This document shows positions 1 to 11,264 of a stretch of 64,000 nt of DNA, piece after piece. Source of the DNA: Crossaster papposus (taxonomy: Eukaryota > Echinodermata > Asteroidea > Velatida > Solasteridae); NCBI GenBank assembly GCA_037893245.1, contig JBAIAA010000433.1, positions 1,728,948 through 1,792,947 of the forward strand. The letters are read 5' to 3'. The translations under genes were made by a program, and so were the position numbers. Every line of letters begins with the position of its first letter. The first letter of the stretch is position 1. The notes beneath the pieces are model-generated. The model was not told the DNA's origin, made no database searches, and saw nothing but the letters and a program-made list of their open reading frames with translations.

Positions 1-110
1 ACACAAAAGACGCCAACTTTTTAAAGGATGGTTGTGTGGATATTTATATCCTACTTGTAAATTATCTTTCCGATTAACATAGTTTTGTTCAATTGGGCAC
101 TTGAAGGACT

Positions 111-474
111 TAGGATCCCTTCAAAAATTGGATACACCATTTGCAGATATCGAGAGAAAAAAAATTACTCCCAAATTATTAAGAAATATCTTACTAGTTA
201 AAATAAATAGTGATTCTACGCATCCATCAAAATGATTGCGCTAGATATCCTGTAATTGTTCCTAAAACGCCAGGCGGCAATCGTAAAAAACAAGAACAAC
301 TGCCCGACGCCAGTTGAAAACGAACGCCGTTTTTCTGGCTTTTTTTCTCGGCATCCATGGTTGTAAAACTTTGGACATGTCGTCTAAACGATATTTACTA
401 TAAATTACAACCCCCAACATCCACACATTCCTGATAATTAAATCAATTACCAAAGGTGTATCCGACCTTTAATG
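111..474 (+). mobile_element. TTAA-type MITE family, copy 1
   Basis: Four copies of one roughly 350-bp dispersed repeat occur in the window (here, 11265-11580 inverted, 27115-27480 and 47939-48300). Shared blocks include TGATTGCGCTA, the GACGCC-GTTGAAAACGAACGCCGTT segment and CATTCCTGATAATTCAA near the right end. The ends read TTAAAGGT followed by GATACACC or its complement, so a TTAA target duplication with an AGGT-type inverted repeat is likely, as in piggyBac or Kolobok derivatives. This copy has a degenerate left end. It has no coding capacity; the short open frame inside is fortuitous. Confidence 0.6.
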
Positions 475-1073
475 TACAGAATCTTATGTATACATTGGGT
501 ATCCAGCTATACAGTGAAAAAAACCATGAAATCAGTCTCAAGGTTACAGAGATGTGTTTCTGACAGTAACAGCATGACCGCTAGGTAACACACAATGAAC
601 AAAGAGCTATACCGAATACTAAATTATCTGTCTGCAAACTTTACGCAAATTATTGTAGAGTTTGATAAGCTCTCTGAACACAAACAATTAATAGCACACT
701 GCATGTCAAAACGAGTAGAAAAGGTATATACCACCGTTAACTATATATTCCATCTTATTGGCACAACACCCAAATTAAAGATATCACTGTCCCCTTAAAT
801 TGTACACAACATTTGTTGGTGTGATGTTTGTAGTTTGGATAATTTCATTAATGTTGAACTTTTTATCACAGTCCACTTTTGCGTGGAACTGCCCAGTATT
901 ATCTAGACGACTAGATTCGATATTTGATTCCCAGTAGCGTATTCTTTTCACGCAGTGCGCGCGCCCGCCGCTAACGACACGGTTATAGACCAGCTCCTCT
1001 AGGGTGGGATTTCACGGAGCACGCAAACGATTTGCCAAGGATGCGAATGCCGAAAAAAATTGAAAAACGGTCC
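475..1073. other. No gene seen; short dispersed repeat at about 930-1012
   Basis: A 67-codon open frame at 595-798 has no recognisable motif and I do not support it as a gene. The stretch around 930-1012 (ACGCAGTGCGC, then a GTTATAGACCAGCTC block) recurs diverged at about 51985-52060, so it is a dispersed repeat remnant. Confidence 0.4.
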
Positions 1074-1103
1074 AACATTCGGAGAAGTTTTTCTCCGAAT
1101 GTT
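1074..1103. repeat. Perfect 13-bp hairpin with 4-base loop
   Basis: AACATTCGGAGAA is followed by GTTT and then its exact reverse complement. No T-run follows it and no gene is adjacent, so a terminator or an expressed hairpin RNA is not supported. It may be the centre of a small foldback repeat. Confidence 0.7.
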
Positions 1104-1201
1104 TCGCGACAATGCATTTTGTGCGTAGTCTTCACAACGTATGTGCGAATGTCGTGTGTAGATTTGCCGAACTATGGCCAGTCTACATACACGAAGAACC
1201 A

Positions 1202-1420
1202 GACTTGTAGTCGAGTCTCTGCAAGTCCGTTCACAAGTCCTTTGGCGAAGCCAGTCACAAGTTCTTTCATAAAGGCAGTCATAAGTAACTGGATGAACAA
1301 TGACAAAAGAATGCTTTTGTCAAAGCTCATTTGAATAGCTTGTGATTTGAATTAGAACTCGATGACTTGTGATGGACTTGCAGGGACTTGTGATGGACTC
1401 GACTACATCCCTGCGAAGAG
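1202..1420. repeat. Imperfect inverted repeat, CAAGTCC-rich
   Basis: The left arm contains CTTGTAGTCGAGTC followed by CAAGTCC and CACAAGTCC. The right arm carries the complement (GGACTTGTGATGGACTCGACTA) in the opposite order. The arms are about 50 bp and flank about 110 bp. This looks like a degenerate MITE or foldback remnant. Confidence 0.45.
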
Positions 1421-2180
1421 CATGCGACTAAAATGCGAACAACACGAATGTTGCACGAATCTCACGAATCCCCCAAATTGGACAAAGTGAACAAAACAGT
1501 TTAAATTACTATTTAAAACAAATTTATAGTAAAATGCTTTTTTTGTATGCAAAAGAATAAAAAAACACTTAATTCAGATTCAACGTCCAAGATAACAAAA
1601 CCTAAACAAATTAGACTACAGAGATGAAAGAGCTGTCAAGTACAGTAACCCTATTAACACGGCGAGCAAACGTTACCATGAGTTCGCTTTGGCCGATTCG
1701 AGTGCTTTGTACACGCTCCAGGCCACGGTCATGTCACTCGCCCCGAAAATTGATTTTACAACCAAAATAAACTGGAGGAGGCTGAGAACATGAAAAAAGA
1801 GAGGCAGTTTGTATCCACAACCTTGTTGACACGGACGCTTCAATGTTGACCTCCCAAACCTTTAAAGGGATACCTAATTATTGTTCAAAAGATTACCTGG
1901 TGTTATATATTACTGACTCTGAACTCCATGTAAAATTCCTCCCTCTGGTCATTTATACGAAAATGAAAGAAAATAACAAAAGTAAAAACATTATTTTTTT
2001 AGAAATTTCCATAAGTAGTTGAATTAAAATCCAGGTTTATTGTCAAGCACCTTTCTTAGATTTTGAGAACTGTTGCTGCTTTAAACGAAACAAATACACA
2101 GATGTACAAATTAATGGTCTACTACAACTTTAAAGAACTCGTCGTAAATGGGAGGAAATTGGATCGACTGTTTGAGACGA
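1421..2180. other. No gene or clear repeat seen
   Basis: AT-rich DNA with short A and T runs. I see no open frame with coding character, no inverted termini and no tandem repeat. Confidence 0.4.
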
Positions 2181-2306
2181 CGAAATCAATTTTGCTCTCC
2201 TGCGTCAGTCTATACCTAAGATGCGATCAGGACTGATAAAAAGAAAATCGTCCCTCTGAATTCCAAGTTGCCCTGGAGTGCCGACAGCACTTTAGAAATA
2301 TTGATC

Positions 2307-2742
2307 CCAATTGGGGTTCAATATAACATGGTGCCGGCGGCATTTCCATGGGACTCGGACTCTCCAAAGATCTGTCAATCGAGTGGGGTTATTGCGGTCG
2401 GTTTAAGCCTCTGCATTTTGTTCTCCACAGGTTTGAGGATATCAGGAATTTGCCTGCTTTGGAGGCAATGCAGGTCAACGGGTAATACAATCAGAGGTTG
2501 TGAAATCAAGAAGCGGGAAAACAAGAACTGGGGTACTGGTACAGCTGGGATAAACACAATATTAGTCAGGGCTTGGTTTAGAATTATTGCAGCAGGGCAA
2601 CGTTGGATGAGGTTACGTACTGTGCATTGGAACCGGGTACCAAAACGCCCGACTGCTGATACCAGAAACCTTTTTCTCTCTATAGCCCTACATCCATTGG
2701 TCATACGTCTCATTGGTCTGATTTCCACTGGTTCAGTTTGAC
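2307..2742 (+). pseudogene. Possible decayed coding sequence, unrecognised
   Basis: The frame running through GGC-GGC-ATT-TCC-ATG (about 2336) reads like protein despite four or five stops. It gives blocks such as MGLGLSKDLSIEWGYCGRF, then HRFEDIRNLPALEAMQV, then DEVTYCALEPGTKTPDC and HTSHWSDFHWFSLTDM before a stop near 2742. These blocks are rich in W, C, Y and acidic residues, unlike the low-complexity translations of the other frames, which include a longer unbroken frame at 2268-2741. I cannot name a family. It could be a relic gene or a fragment of a mobile element, or a chance reading. Confidence 0.25.
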
Positions 2743-3257
2743 TGACATGTAGTAGAATAATGTAGTCTGACTACAATGTGGTGCACATGTAATTTGGTAA
2801 TAACTCAAATGCTATTCCAAGATACATCAACTGGCATCCCATGTTTATGTGCATTCCAACACTAGGGTTCTGAGTTATTTTAGCATATCCCCTTTGCATT
2901 TGTGGGGGTACATGTATATGTATATGTACATCTACATGTACATACGTGTTGTTTTTCAATGCGAATGCTTGAGACCCAGTGGGAGGCGCGAAACCCAGTG
3001 GCACGCGCGGGACCAGTGGCACGCGCGGGACGCATGAGACCGTTGAGGCGCAATGGAGCAAATGAAACGTAGGACCAATAGGACGCGTGTTCTGTGAAAG
3101 TTCAAAATGCCCTGTATTGTATCAGTTCAACGTAGAGCTACTAAACTGGTCCCAGGCCTAAGAGATAAAACCCACAGTGAGAGATTATTTGTTCTGGGTC
3201 TGTCTACCCATTCTTAAATATTGACACCTTTGTGCAGACATGCTCCAGTTCTAGTCC
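2743..3257. repeat. ACATGTATAT microsatellite and short GC-rich tandem repeat
   Basis: About 2908-2946 is a degenerate (GTACATGTATAT)n tract. At about 2994-3030 an 18-bp unit containing CCAGTGGCACGCGCGGGA occurs twice in tandem. No gene is seen; open frames on both strands here only read through the simple repeat. Confidence 0.55.
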
Positions 3258-5862
3258 AGGAAAAATATATTTTGACCTCAAATTGCAACAAATTGCAACA
3301 AAAACTTGTTCACCACAATGCATTTATAAAAGGTCCCCACAATGGTATATTAAAAGTCTATACAAATTCAAGTGGTGGAAATATGACTAATTTGCATAAA
3401 TCGTTAATCCCTGCCGCGTAATATATTTATTCCCATATTTGGGTATATATATATATTTTTAATTTTTTGAAAAGTTTATTATGGTGATTCTACTTAAATA
3501 ATACTTCAATAACATTTTCTAAAGCATATAAGTGACTGAATAATTATTAAAACATAGTAATTATCCAAAATGACAACTTCGTGACCCTATTAATGTGCGC
3601 ACATTACACTGTCTCTAAATATCATCAAGTAGTGACAAGTCAGTATCGGTGAGCTTTAAATTCACCAAGTTGCTTACTGGCAAAGTTATTATATTAGAAC
3701 CTTATGGAAATCATAAAATAAACAATGATAACATTGTGATATTTAGCCCAGCAAACAAAAACTTGGGAAAATTGTGTGTCTATAAATTGGGCGAAAAAAG
3801 TAGTTAAAGGATTGCCTAACAAGGGAGACTTAAACAAGTTGAAGGAAATCCCCAAAATACCTTTTAACCTAGATATGATTATTGTAAGCAACAATTTTTT
3901 TTATATTATTATTATTTATTTTTTTGGGGGGGGGTTCCTTGAACTTGTTCAAGTCTCTCACCCTAGGCAACCATTCATCTGCCTTTTAAGCCCAATTTAG
4001 GGCAACACCGTTTTTTGCCCAGTTTTTGTTTGCTGGGCTAAAATGTCACAATGTTGTCATTGTTCATATGATTTTAAATAAGGAGTTAATGGGATAGGGG
4101 AGAGCGGGGCTAGTCCGCCCTAAGGGCGAGTCCGCCCACCACGTGATTTTCGACCACTACAGCTGTGGAGGAAGTTTTGATGATGTAATTTGATTACGCA
4201 GTACATGATAAAACTCCTATAATAGCTACACGAGCAGGCTCAACAATCTCATAGAATTATCATCGAAACACTGTTTCCATATCATATAAGTAAACATTTA
4301 TTGCATCAATAATATTGTATAAACCCCAATACATAAACAAGTATTGTTTGTATAGTGGTTGCCATTTAGAAGATAATAGACTTGCCAAAATAACTATGCA
4401 GTTATGAACTCGGTTTACTGTGTCAATGACTTATACGACGTGGTAAAACACAATATGAGCTCTTGGGGCACGTTCGCCCGGTATAGAGTGGGACAGGTTC
4501 GCCCTGTGGTGGACTCGCCCCACGGTGATGGGCGGACTTGCCCCATCAAATTTATATCCCTATTATGTATTTAAGCAAGCTAAATATATATATTTAAAGG
4601 TAAAATAAACATATATAGAGATATATTCTTATATATAATAATGTCACGTTGCAAAACTAGTAATACCCATGCTAAGATGTTATGAAACCAGAACACTTTG
4701 ATAAATCAAGTTTTTAAAATGCCATGGCTACAGGTAGATAACATGATGGGTTACCATGACAAGTTGTTCCACGTTGTACTTTACACTCACTAAATAAATT
4801 GTTGATTACAAATTACAAGTTGTGGCTCAAAAATATTTAGTTTGATAGTATTTTCAGTTTAAATTGAGCAGTTTAAATATGAGAAAATATTACCCTCAAA
4901 TATTAGCGAAAACACAACTTGTGATTTATAAATATTTAGTGTATAGCTTTTTCTTGTATTATTCAACAGATTAATGAGACAGAACTGTTGCTAAGAAATA
5001 TCAAGTTGTGGTTCATAACCATTTGGTTTGCTTATATTCATATATTTTAAGATACTAAACGAGACTGAACTTTTAAAGAAACAAAAACACAAGCTATATT
5101 TACATCTAGGTCAAATAGTATCAAATAAACATTTCTAAGTGCAGTTATATTATAATAGTTTGTGCATTGTTTTGACTTATTTTTGAATATGGCGAACTTG
5201 CCCCACCATGTGGGCGAACCTGCCCCAACAGGATGGGTGTGGGGTAAGTTCGCCCGCTTATCTTTATGTGTTACTCCTGATGTTACTGTAAGACATGTCG
5301 TTTTACAAACTGTGTTGGTATTCATCCAAGTAATAGTGCTTTCACATGTAAAAAGTATGGCTTTCTAGCCTGTCAATTTACATCTCCAGGCTAGTGAGAA
5401 AGAAAATGGGGCGGACTAGCCCCGCTCTCCCCTAACTGTGAAAGTAAGCAACTTGGTGAATTTGAAGCTCGTCAATACTGACTACTTGATGATATCTGGA
5501 AACAAGGTAAATGCGTGCAAATTATAGGTTATTAGTGTAGTCATTTTGGACCATTACTATATTTTCATAATTATTTGGTCACTTACATGCTTTAGAAAAT
5601 GTTATTGAAGTAAGGATGTGTAAGTAGAATCACCTAAATAAACTTTTCAAAAAAAATAATAAAAACAAATACCCAAATATGGGAATAAACATATTACACA
5701 GCAGGGATTACCGATTTATGCAAATTAGACATATTTCCACCACTTGGATTTTTAAAGACTTTTAGTATGTCATTCTAGGGACCTTATAGAAGTGCACTGT
5801 GGTGAAAAACAATTTGTTGCAATTTGTTTGAGGTCAACAAAACAAAATTAGGTATTTTGCCT
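3258..5862. mobile_element. Long foldback (palindromic) element, interrupted
   Basis: The region from about 3258 to about 3895 is the reverse complement of the region from about 3930 to 5862 once the 4097-5432 insertion is removed. Matching landmarks are TATTCCCATATTTGGGTAT, GGTGATTCTACTTA, AATAACATTTTCTAAAGCAT, AATTCACCAAG or its variant, and AGCCCAGCAAACAAAAACT. Each arm is about 600 bp and the centre is a short AT tract with a G-run at about 3923-3934. The outer ends share an AGG(C)AAAATA motif and a TTGACCTCAAA block. A third, one-arm copy lies at 52296-52491. No coding capacity is seen. An RNA read through it would form a very long hairpin. Confidence 0.8.
4097..5432. mobile_element. TA-flanked DNA element with perfect 24-bp inverted ends
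   Basis: The left end reads GGGGAGAGCGGGGCTAGTCC continuing to GCCC, and the right end is its exact reverse complement for 24 bp. TA dinucleotides flank both sides (4095-4096 and 5433-5434), the target duplication of Tc1/mariner-like elements. Removing the insert restores the palindrome of the surrounding foldback element, which confirms the boundaries. The inside has several GGCGAACTTGCCCC-like and GGCGAGTCCGCCC-like segments in both orientations, which look like transposase-binding repeats. No transposase frame is seen, so it is non-autonomous. Confidence 0.85.
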
Positions 5863-6529
5863 AAACTATTCTACAAATTTCTCCGTTTGTGTTAATGTGG
5901 AACAAATGTATAAAGCTTACCTTACATCAACAAAATGAAACCATGTAAACGTAAACAGAAATATCAAAACAACCTGAAACTACGGTCGGTTAACTCCGAT
6001 GACACCTACATGACCTTTGACCTCAGTGATCCAAACAAGGACTGCGTCTTCCCTCCCAAGAGTCACAGCATTCAAGTTTCATAAAAACAGCATGAAATCA
6101 TTTAGAAGTTATACATTTCTCCCCAAATACTTAACCTGAAACTGGAACATACATGTACATACGGTCATAATTTATGAACATACACAATTTAGGAATAGTA
6201 AGTGACCCCCTAATACTTTGTTTAGGCGACACAAACATTATATAAACATAACAGTTCGGAAATAAAGTTTTTCACACCACACGGAACAGTCTGCGAGAGG
6301 AATTAATCCAAGCTCCACCCATCACTTTTTTCAACATTATTATCGTAATAATGGAAATTTCACAGCTGCAAATCTAATCCAAGATATTCTTTTTGTTATT
6401 TCCATTCTGTAACCACTTGCCCCTTTTATCAGCTATTTCGTTACTGACTTTTGACGTGGGTCATACACGCCTCAGGTGCTAACTCTTACCTATACATTTC
6501 AAGCAAGATTCAAGTAAAGTAAGAATAGC
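5863..6529. repeat. Dispersed repeat with TGACCTTTGACCT motif
   Basis: About 6003-6260 is a diverged relative of 57235-57440. Both share a TGACCTTTG block, a TACATGTACATACGG segment, AATTTAGGA and TTTAGGCGACACAAA in the same order. It holds no open frame of note. The rest of the stretch shows nothing I can name. Confidence 0.5.
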
Positions 6530-7186
6530 TACACTGCAAAAACTGTGGTGTTAAAATTTTAACACCAATGTTTTTAAAATCTTTTGGAATGAAAATTGGT
6601 GTTAAAATAAAGTAAAATGATTCTTGAAGTATCAGTTTCAAATCAAGTACTGGTGTTACGTACTTTTGGTGTTAAATTTGACCTAGTGCGCATGCGTGTG
6701 TGAAATAAAGCCCTCTGATTGGTCGATAAGGAATTATGGGATATGTTAACAATAGTCGATGTTAAATTGTTGTATTTAGTCCCAAAATTCATTTTTTTAA
6801 ATATAATATGTAATTATTTAAACGATTCCATGATTGAATTTTGATTTTTGTGCAAACATAGTTAAAAATTCGCGTTACATTTTATTCGTTTTCAAATTTT
6901 GACATTATTCATAAAAACTAGTTGTGACATCGTCGTGGACACAAAAGCGTAGTATAAAACTAACAACGGCAATGGCTATGTGTGTAGTACGTATTCAGTA
7001 GGAATAGGTTATTATTGTATAATGTGTAATAAGTCATATTACCATATTACCATATTGGTAATGTTTCATTACGTAATTTGTCCATGCAGTTAATATGTAC
7101 AAAATTGTTAAAAGTGTTAAAACAGTACATCTTTTCGCTAGAATGACGAGCAAATGACGTGATATCCACGTTAAATACAAGGCTGA
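6530..7186. other. Left flank of decayed element, with GGTGTTAAA repeats
   Basis: From 6534 (ACACTGCAAAAACTGTGG) there is a local inverted repeat GGTGTTAAAATTTTAACACC, and GGTGTTAAA recurs at about 6598 and 6679. This may be the terminal region or promoter of the element carrying the decayed gene downstream. I could not find a matching right end. Confidence 0.3.
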
Positions 7187-8289
7187 TTCTTTGAAGAGCA
7201 CAACCAGGCAAAACAGGCAAAACAGGCGAAAAGGAAAGTCCAGTACCAAGTCCGAGATGAGACCAGCATCAGGCACATCACAATGAGTCGATTTCTGTCA
7301 CATGAACAGACAAAGGCTAATCTGACAGAATATTTGGATGAGAAAACTTTGGACTTCAACAAAGATTCAACCTATGTGGTCATCACCTTAGCTGCGGGCC
7401 ACACCAGGAGCAACAAGGAGGTGGGCCCCTTTCCAGATAACAACCACGAGGAAGCAGACACCTTTATGATATGCTTGGGGGTGTCTGCAACAGAGCGAAA
7501 CTCAAGGGATGCATAAATGACATTATTTTCTCCTGATGTCCTCGTCTTGATAATAGCCAGTTATGATTTGTTGCCAAAGAACACCTCAATCTCGATGGTT
7601 TCTGGTGTCCAGCAGATCAAGCCATTATGGACAGCACTGGGCCAGGAGAAAGCAAAGGCCTTACCAGCATTCCATGCATTCTCTGGGGCAGACAACACTG
7701 GAAGGTTTGCACGAATAGGCAAGGCAACCTGGTTCAAGCTGTTCCTGGAGTCTGACGATGATGTCATCAGGGCCCTGTGCATGCTTTGTGATGACACGGA
7801 TGTGACGGAGGACCGCAATCAACCTTGGCCAGGTTTGTGTGCACTGCATACTGTCCAAAGGGCCTCCAGATCTCAAGCATTCCTGATCTACGTTGGCACC
7901 TATTTTGCAAATACATGGCAGAAAGTGAAAAGCTACCACCTACCATGGGTGCCCTCAAGCAGCACATTTTGAGGACGCATGTGCAAGCTAGAGTCTGGGG
8001 CCAGGCTGCCCATCCCCAATAGGTTCCTCTGGACCCACTGCAGAATGGCTATCACAAGGACCGCGATGATGGCCAGCTCAACCCAACCACCACTGATGTG
8101 CCACCAGCACCGAAGGCTATCATTGAGATGGTCAGGTGTCAGTGCAAGGGGAACTGCACATCTAATCGCTGCTCGTGCAAGTCAAATAACTTACCATGCA
8201 CAGATCTCTGCATGTGAAACACACATTGTGAAAATGATGAAGACACATACTACGAGAATCGTGATTCAGATGATGACAGTGATGACTAA
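7187..8289 (+). pseudogene. Decayed mobile-element protein with C-terminal CXC-like Cys motif
   Basis: The reading frame from 7187 gives QAKRKVQYQVRDETSI and later NHEEADTFMICLGVS, an in-frame TAA at 7514-7516, then SPDVLVLIIASYDLL, ALPAFHAFSGADNTGRF and LCMLCDDTDV. A one-base frameshift near 7835 moves to a frame giving FVCTAYCPKG, RWHLFCKYMAES, KLPPTMGALKQHILRTH and, after a TAG at 8020-8022, VPPAPKAIIEMVRCQCKGNC with NRCSCKSNNLPCTDLC. A TGA (8215-8217) then interrupts before a D/E-rich tail ending at TAA 8287-8289. This block order (NHEEADT, SPD-DVLVL, LPAFHA-SG-D, ALK-HI, CXC-like cysteines) matches, from memory, a large family of uncharacterised repeat-encoded proteins in invertebrates. 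The N-terminal half is missing or lost upstream. It is clearly non-functional. Confidence 0.7.
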
Positions 8290-9640
8290 TGTCATTTGCT
8301 TGATATATCTTAATGTCTAGAACCTAGGGGGGCTATTCATTGTTCTAATGTGACGATCCTTTGCATATTATAATTAGACTATTGCGATGAAACATTTGTT
8401 TCTATCAGGTACACAAGCAGTACATTTTGGTCATTTTTTGAGTAAACATTGTGTTTTATACTGTCTTGCATTAAATGTAGTGCATTGTAAGTTGTGCCAT
8501 TAGATTCATTGTCTCTGAAAATGTATATTTAGACACCAAAATCAAAAGCCTAAGATGCTTGGAAGCCGAGATATTGCAAAATGTTAGCAAAAAATAGACG
8601 CAGTTTTAAAAATCCAAGATGGCCGCCATGGAGTGCTCATAAAAAATGTAAACATTAGTTTTCAGGTTCAGTAGGACCTACAGTTTTCAAAAATGTATAG
8701 TTTTGCAAATCTCAAAAAAAAGTGAACGAAATTACACAAGAAACTGGACTATTGCCCAAGTTACTAATGTGGCATTAGCCCTAGGGCTTTCATATTTGAC
8801 GGTGAGGCTCATTTAATCATCATCCTTACAAGTCCCCCCCCCCCCCCCACCACCACCACCACCACCACCACATACATTCCTTTTCCATCATACCATATTA
8901 TAATAAATTGTGTTACCCGACCCTGGACACCTGTTTCCTGCTTAGAGATTGTCCCGAGGCAAAAACGACACTATTCTCAAATCTACACTGTATGTAGCAA
9001 TCCGCCAGCCAGAAAATTCAACTTCAAGGTATTACCTGACCAGAATGACATGGATGTTTAATAAAGCCATGTTTTTTACAAACAGCATAAATGAGCTTGC
9101 TTATTATTCTGAGCTTATGAAAGATCTGTTTGGTCCGTGCAGATCAATTTATTGCTCTTCTTTAAATTGTAAAGGTAAATTTAACTTTTTTGCTAAAACA
9201 ACCAAATTATTGTTCAAAAAATGTAAGATATTAACAAATGACTTGAACTAACTGTGAATATATTTATTTTTGCATGCTGTCATTCTGAAGAAAATACCGA
9301 TAATAGAAGAATACTATATCGGTTCTGGTCATTACCTCTGCCAGGCCCATGAGCCAGTTACCCTTCCAAATCCTCCAAAATCAATATGATTTTGCACTCA
9401 CCCTATAGGAAGTAAGGGTTCCGGTCAACCACATTATGTGACCTGTCACTACGAAATGAGCTTAAAGTCAGAAATTTTCATTTTGCAAAATATATTTAAT
9501 CCTATTTGCCATAACTTCATTTTACTGTAAACACAAAGTCCTGTAGAAATTTAAAGGTCATTTTCTCAAGAATAAGTGTTTCCACTTAAAGTTGTTGAGC
9601 TATATTGCATTACCGAATTCGCTACCCGTTGGAAAGCTCT
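8290..9640. other. No gene supported; CAC microsatellite at about 8836-8872
   Basis: A C16 run followed by (CAC)8-9 lies at about 8836-8872. The stretch AAGATGGCCGCCATGG near 8620 is a common vertebrate and invertebrate promoter-like motif, but no gene follows. A 100-codon open frame at 8949-9251 shows no motif I know and has an AT-rich, Phe/Lys/Asn-heavy composition, so I treat it as unsupported. Confidence 0.4.
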
Positions 9641-9643
9641 GTG

Positions 9644-10806
9644 TTATGGCCCTGTCACACCAGAACGTTTTAGGCCAACGCGTGAGTAGCGCGTTAAAAA
9701 TAGTTGATACGCTGGCAAACGCTGAACTTCTACAGAAAAAGTCAAGTGGAACCGTGATTTCAGCGTGTCCATAACGCGTTGATAACGGGTTCATAGCGTT
9801 CGCCAGCGCGTGAATAACGCGTTAGTAACGCGCTCGACGACTGATGAACGACTGCCCAGTGCGTGAGTAGCGCGGTCCAACGCGCGCCAGCGTACGGCAA
9901 CGACCACATGATTAGTTGTACAAAAAGACGACGCGCTACTACAGTAATGGCCCTGTCACACCAGAACGTTTTAGGCCAACGTGTTGGAATTTTGGCAACA
10001 CGCGGGTAAACGTTGACCAACGCTAGGCCAGCGTTCGCAACGCGCTGAGCGCGTTACCCACACGCTGGAACACGCTGTCACACGCTGAGGCAAAAATACA
10101 TTTTTCAACATACCTAAAAAAATTCAGCGTTTGCCAGCGTGTGACTGCACACGCTGGCGGCGCGCAGGGAGGCCGTTACTGACGCGTCGAACGCGCTAGA
10201 CGATCGTTACCAACCCACTACTCTCACGCTGGCGACCCGCTGTCGTATTTTTACTATAAATCAGTGATGCGTTCCTTACACGCTGAGCGCGTTCCTCACA
10301 CGCTACTCACGCGCTGGCATACGCTATGAACCCGTTATCAACCTGTATGGACACGCTGAAATCACGGTTCCACTTGACTTTTTTTCTGTGAAAGTTCAGC
10401 AATTGCCAGCGTATCAACTATTTTTAACGCGCTACTCATGCATTGGCCTAAAACGTTCTGGTGTGGCAGGGCCATAACCAGCGTGTCGCAAGCGTACGCC
10501 AGCGTGCGCCAGCGTGTGAGTAGCGGTTTGATAACGATCGTCTAGCGTGTTCGACGCGTGAGTAACAAACCTCCAACGCTCTGCCAGTGTGTACAGTGAC
10601 ACGCTGGCAAACGCTGGAAATTGTATGTATGTTGAAAAAAATATGTTTTCCTCAGCGTGTGACAGCATGTCTCAGCGCGTGAGTAACGCTCTCAGCGTGT
10701 TGCTAACGCTGGCCTAGCGTTGGTCAGCGTTTGCCAGCGTGTTGCCAAAATTACAACACGTTACTCACGCGTTGGCCTAAAATGGTCTGGTGTGACAGGG
10801 CCATTA
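9644..10806. mobile_element. PIF/Harbinger-type MITE (outer copy), TTA target duplication
   Basis: TTA at 9644-9646 and 10804-10806 flanks inverted ends starting TGGCCCTGTCACACCAGAAC. A 3-bp TTA/TAA duplication is typical of PIF/Harbinger transposons. The arms are built of many CGTGAGTAACGC, CGCTGGCA and CAGCGTGTG variants, so the element is unusually rich in CpG (GCG, CGC). A second copy of the same family (9948-10474) sits inside. Without it the outer element would be about 625 bp. Non-coding. Confidence 0.85.
9945..10477 (-). mobile_element. Nested copy of the same PIF/Harbinger-type MITE, inverted
   Basis: TAA at 9945-9947 and 10475-10477 flanks a 527-bp element with the same TGGCCCTGTCACACC ends. 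Its right arm, reversed, matches the left arm of the outer copy (GTTGATACGCTGGCAA, then GTCAAGTGGAACCGTGATTT and GATAACGGGTTCATAGCG). Its left arm matches the reverse complement of the outer right arm (CAACGCTAGGCCAGCGTT). It is therefore the same family inserted in opposite orientation. Confidence 0.85.
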
Positions 10807-11261
10807 TGCAGAATACAGATAGGCCTATATCTAAATTCCGACTTTATATCTTCAAAGTGGTTAATAAACTAATTTTGCGGTGACATCAGGTCACATATTT
10901 ATTCCCTAATACTAGTAAGATTTAGACGCCATCATCTAACCTTCCATGTACCAAAAGCCGAATTGAGGCAAGCTGACCCACACTTAAGCAGATATCTGGT
11001 ATGCTAGCGCAGGTTAATGAAACAGTAACGAAGCCCAGCTATGTCAATCATTTTAGACTGAGGACATACACAACTTATGGCAATCCTGATGGATCTTGTC
11101 AATATATGGGAATATCGAATTACCATCTACTCTAAATATTGCCACGATAGCCTTGATCTTGTATTCTATACGGAAGCAATAACGTCATTACATTGACATC
11201 ATTGACACAATGGTTAAATTTAGTCTAAATGACTAAAAACATGCATAGACAAGAAGGAAAA
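10807..11261. other. No gene or clear repeat seen
   Basis: Mixed-composition DNA without a supported open frame, inverted termini or tandem repeat. Confidence 0.4.
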
Positions 11262-11264
11262 TTT

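Noticed and set aside
8949-9251. 100-residue frame as a gene
   Set aside because: AT-rich composition, no motif, no splice or promoter signals linked to it.
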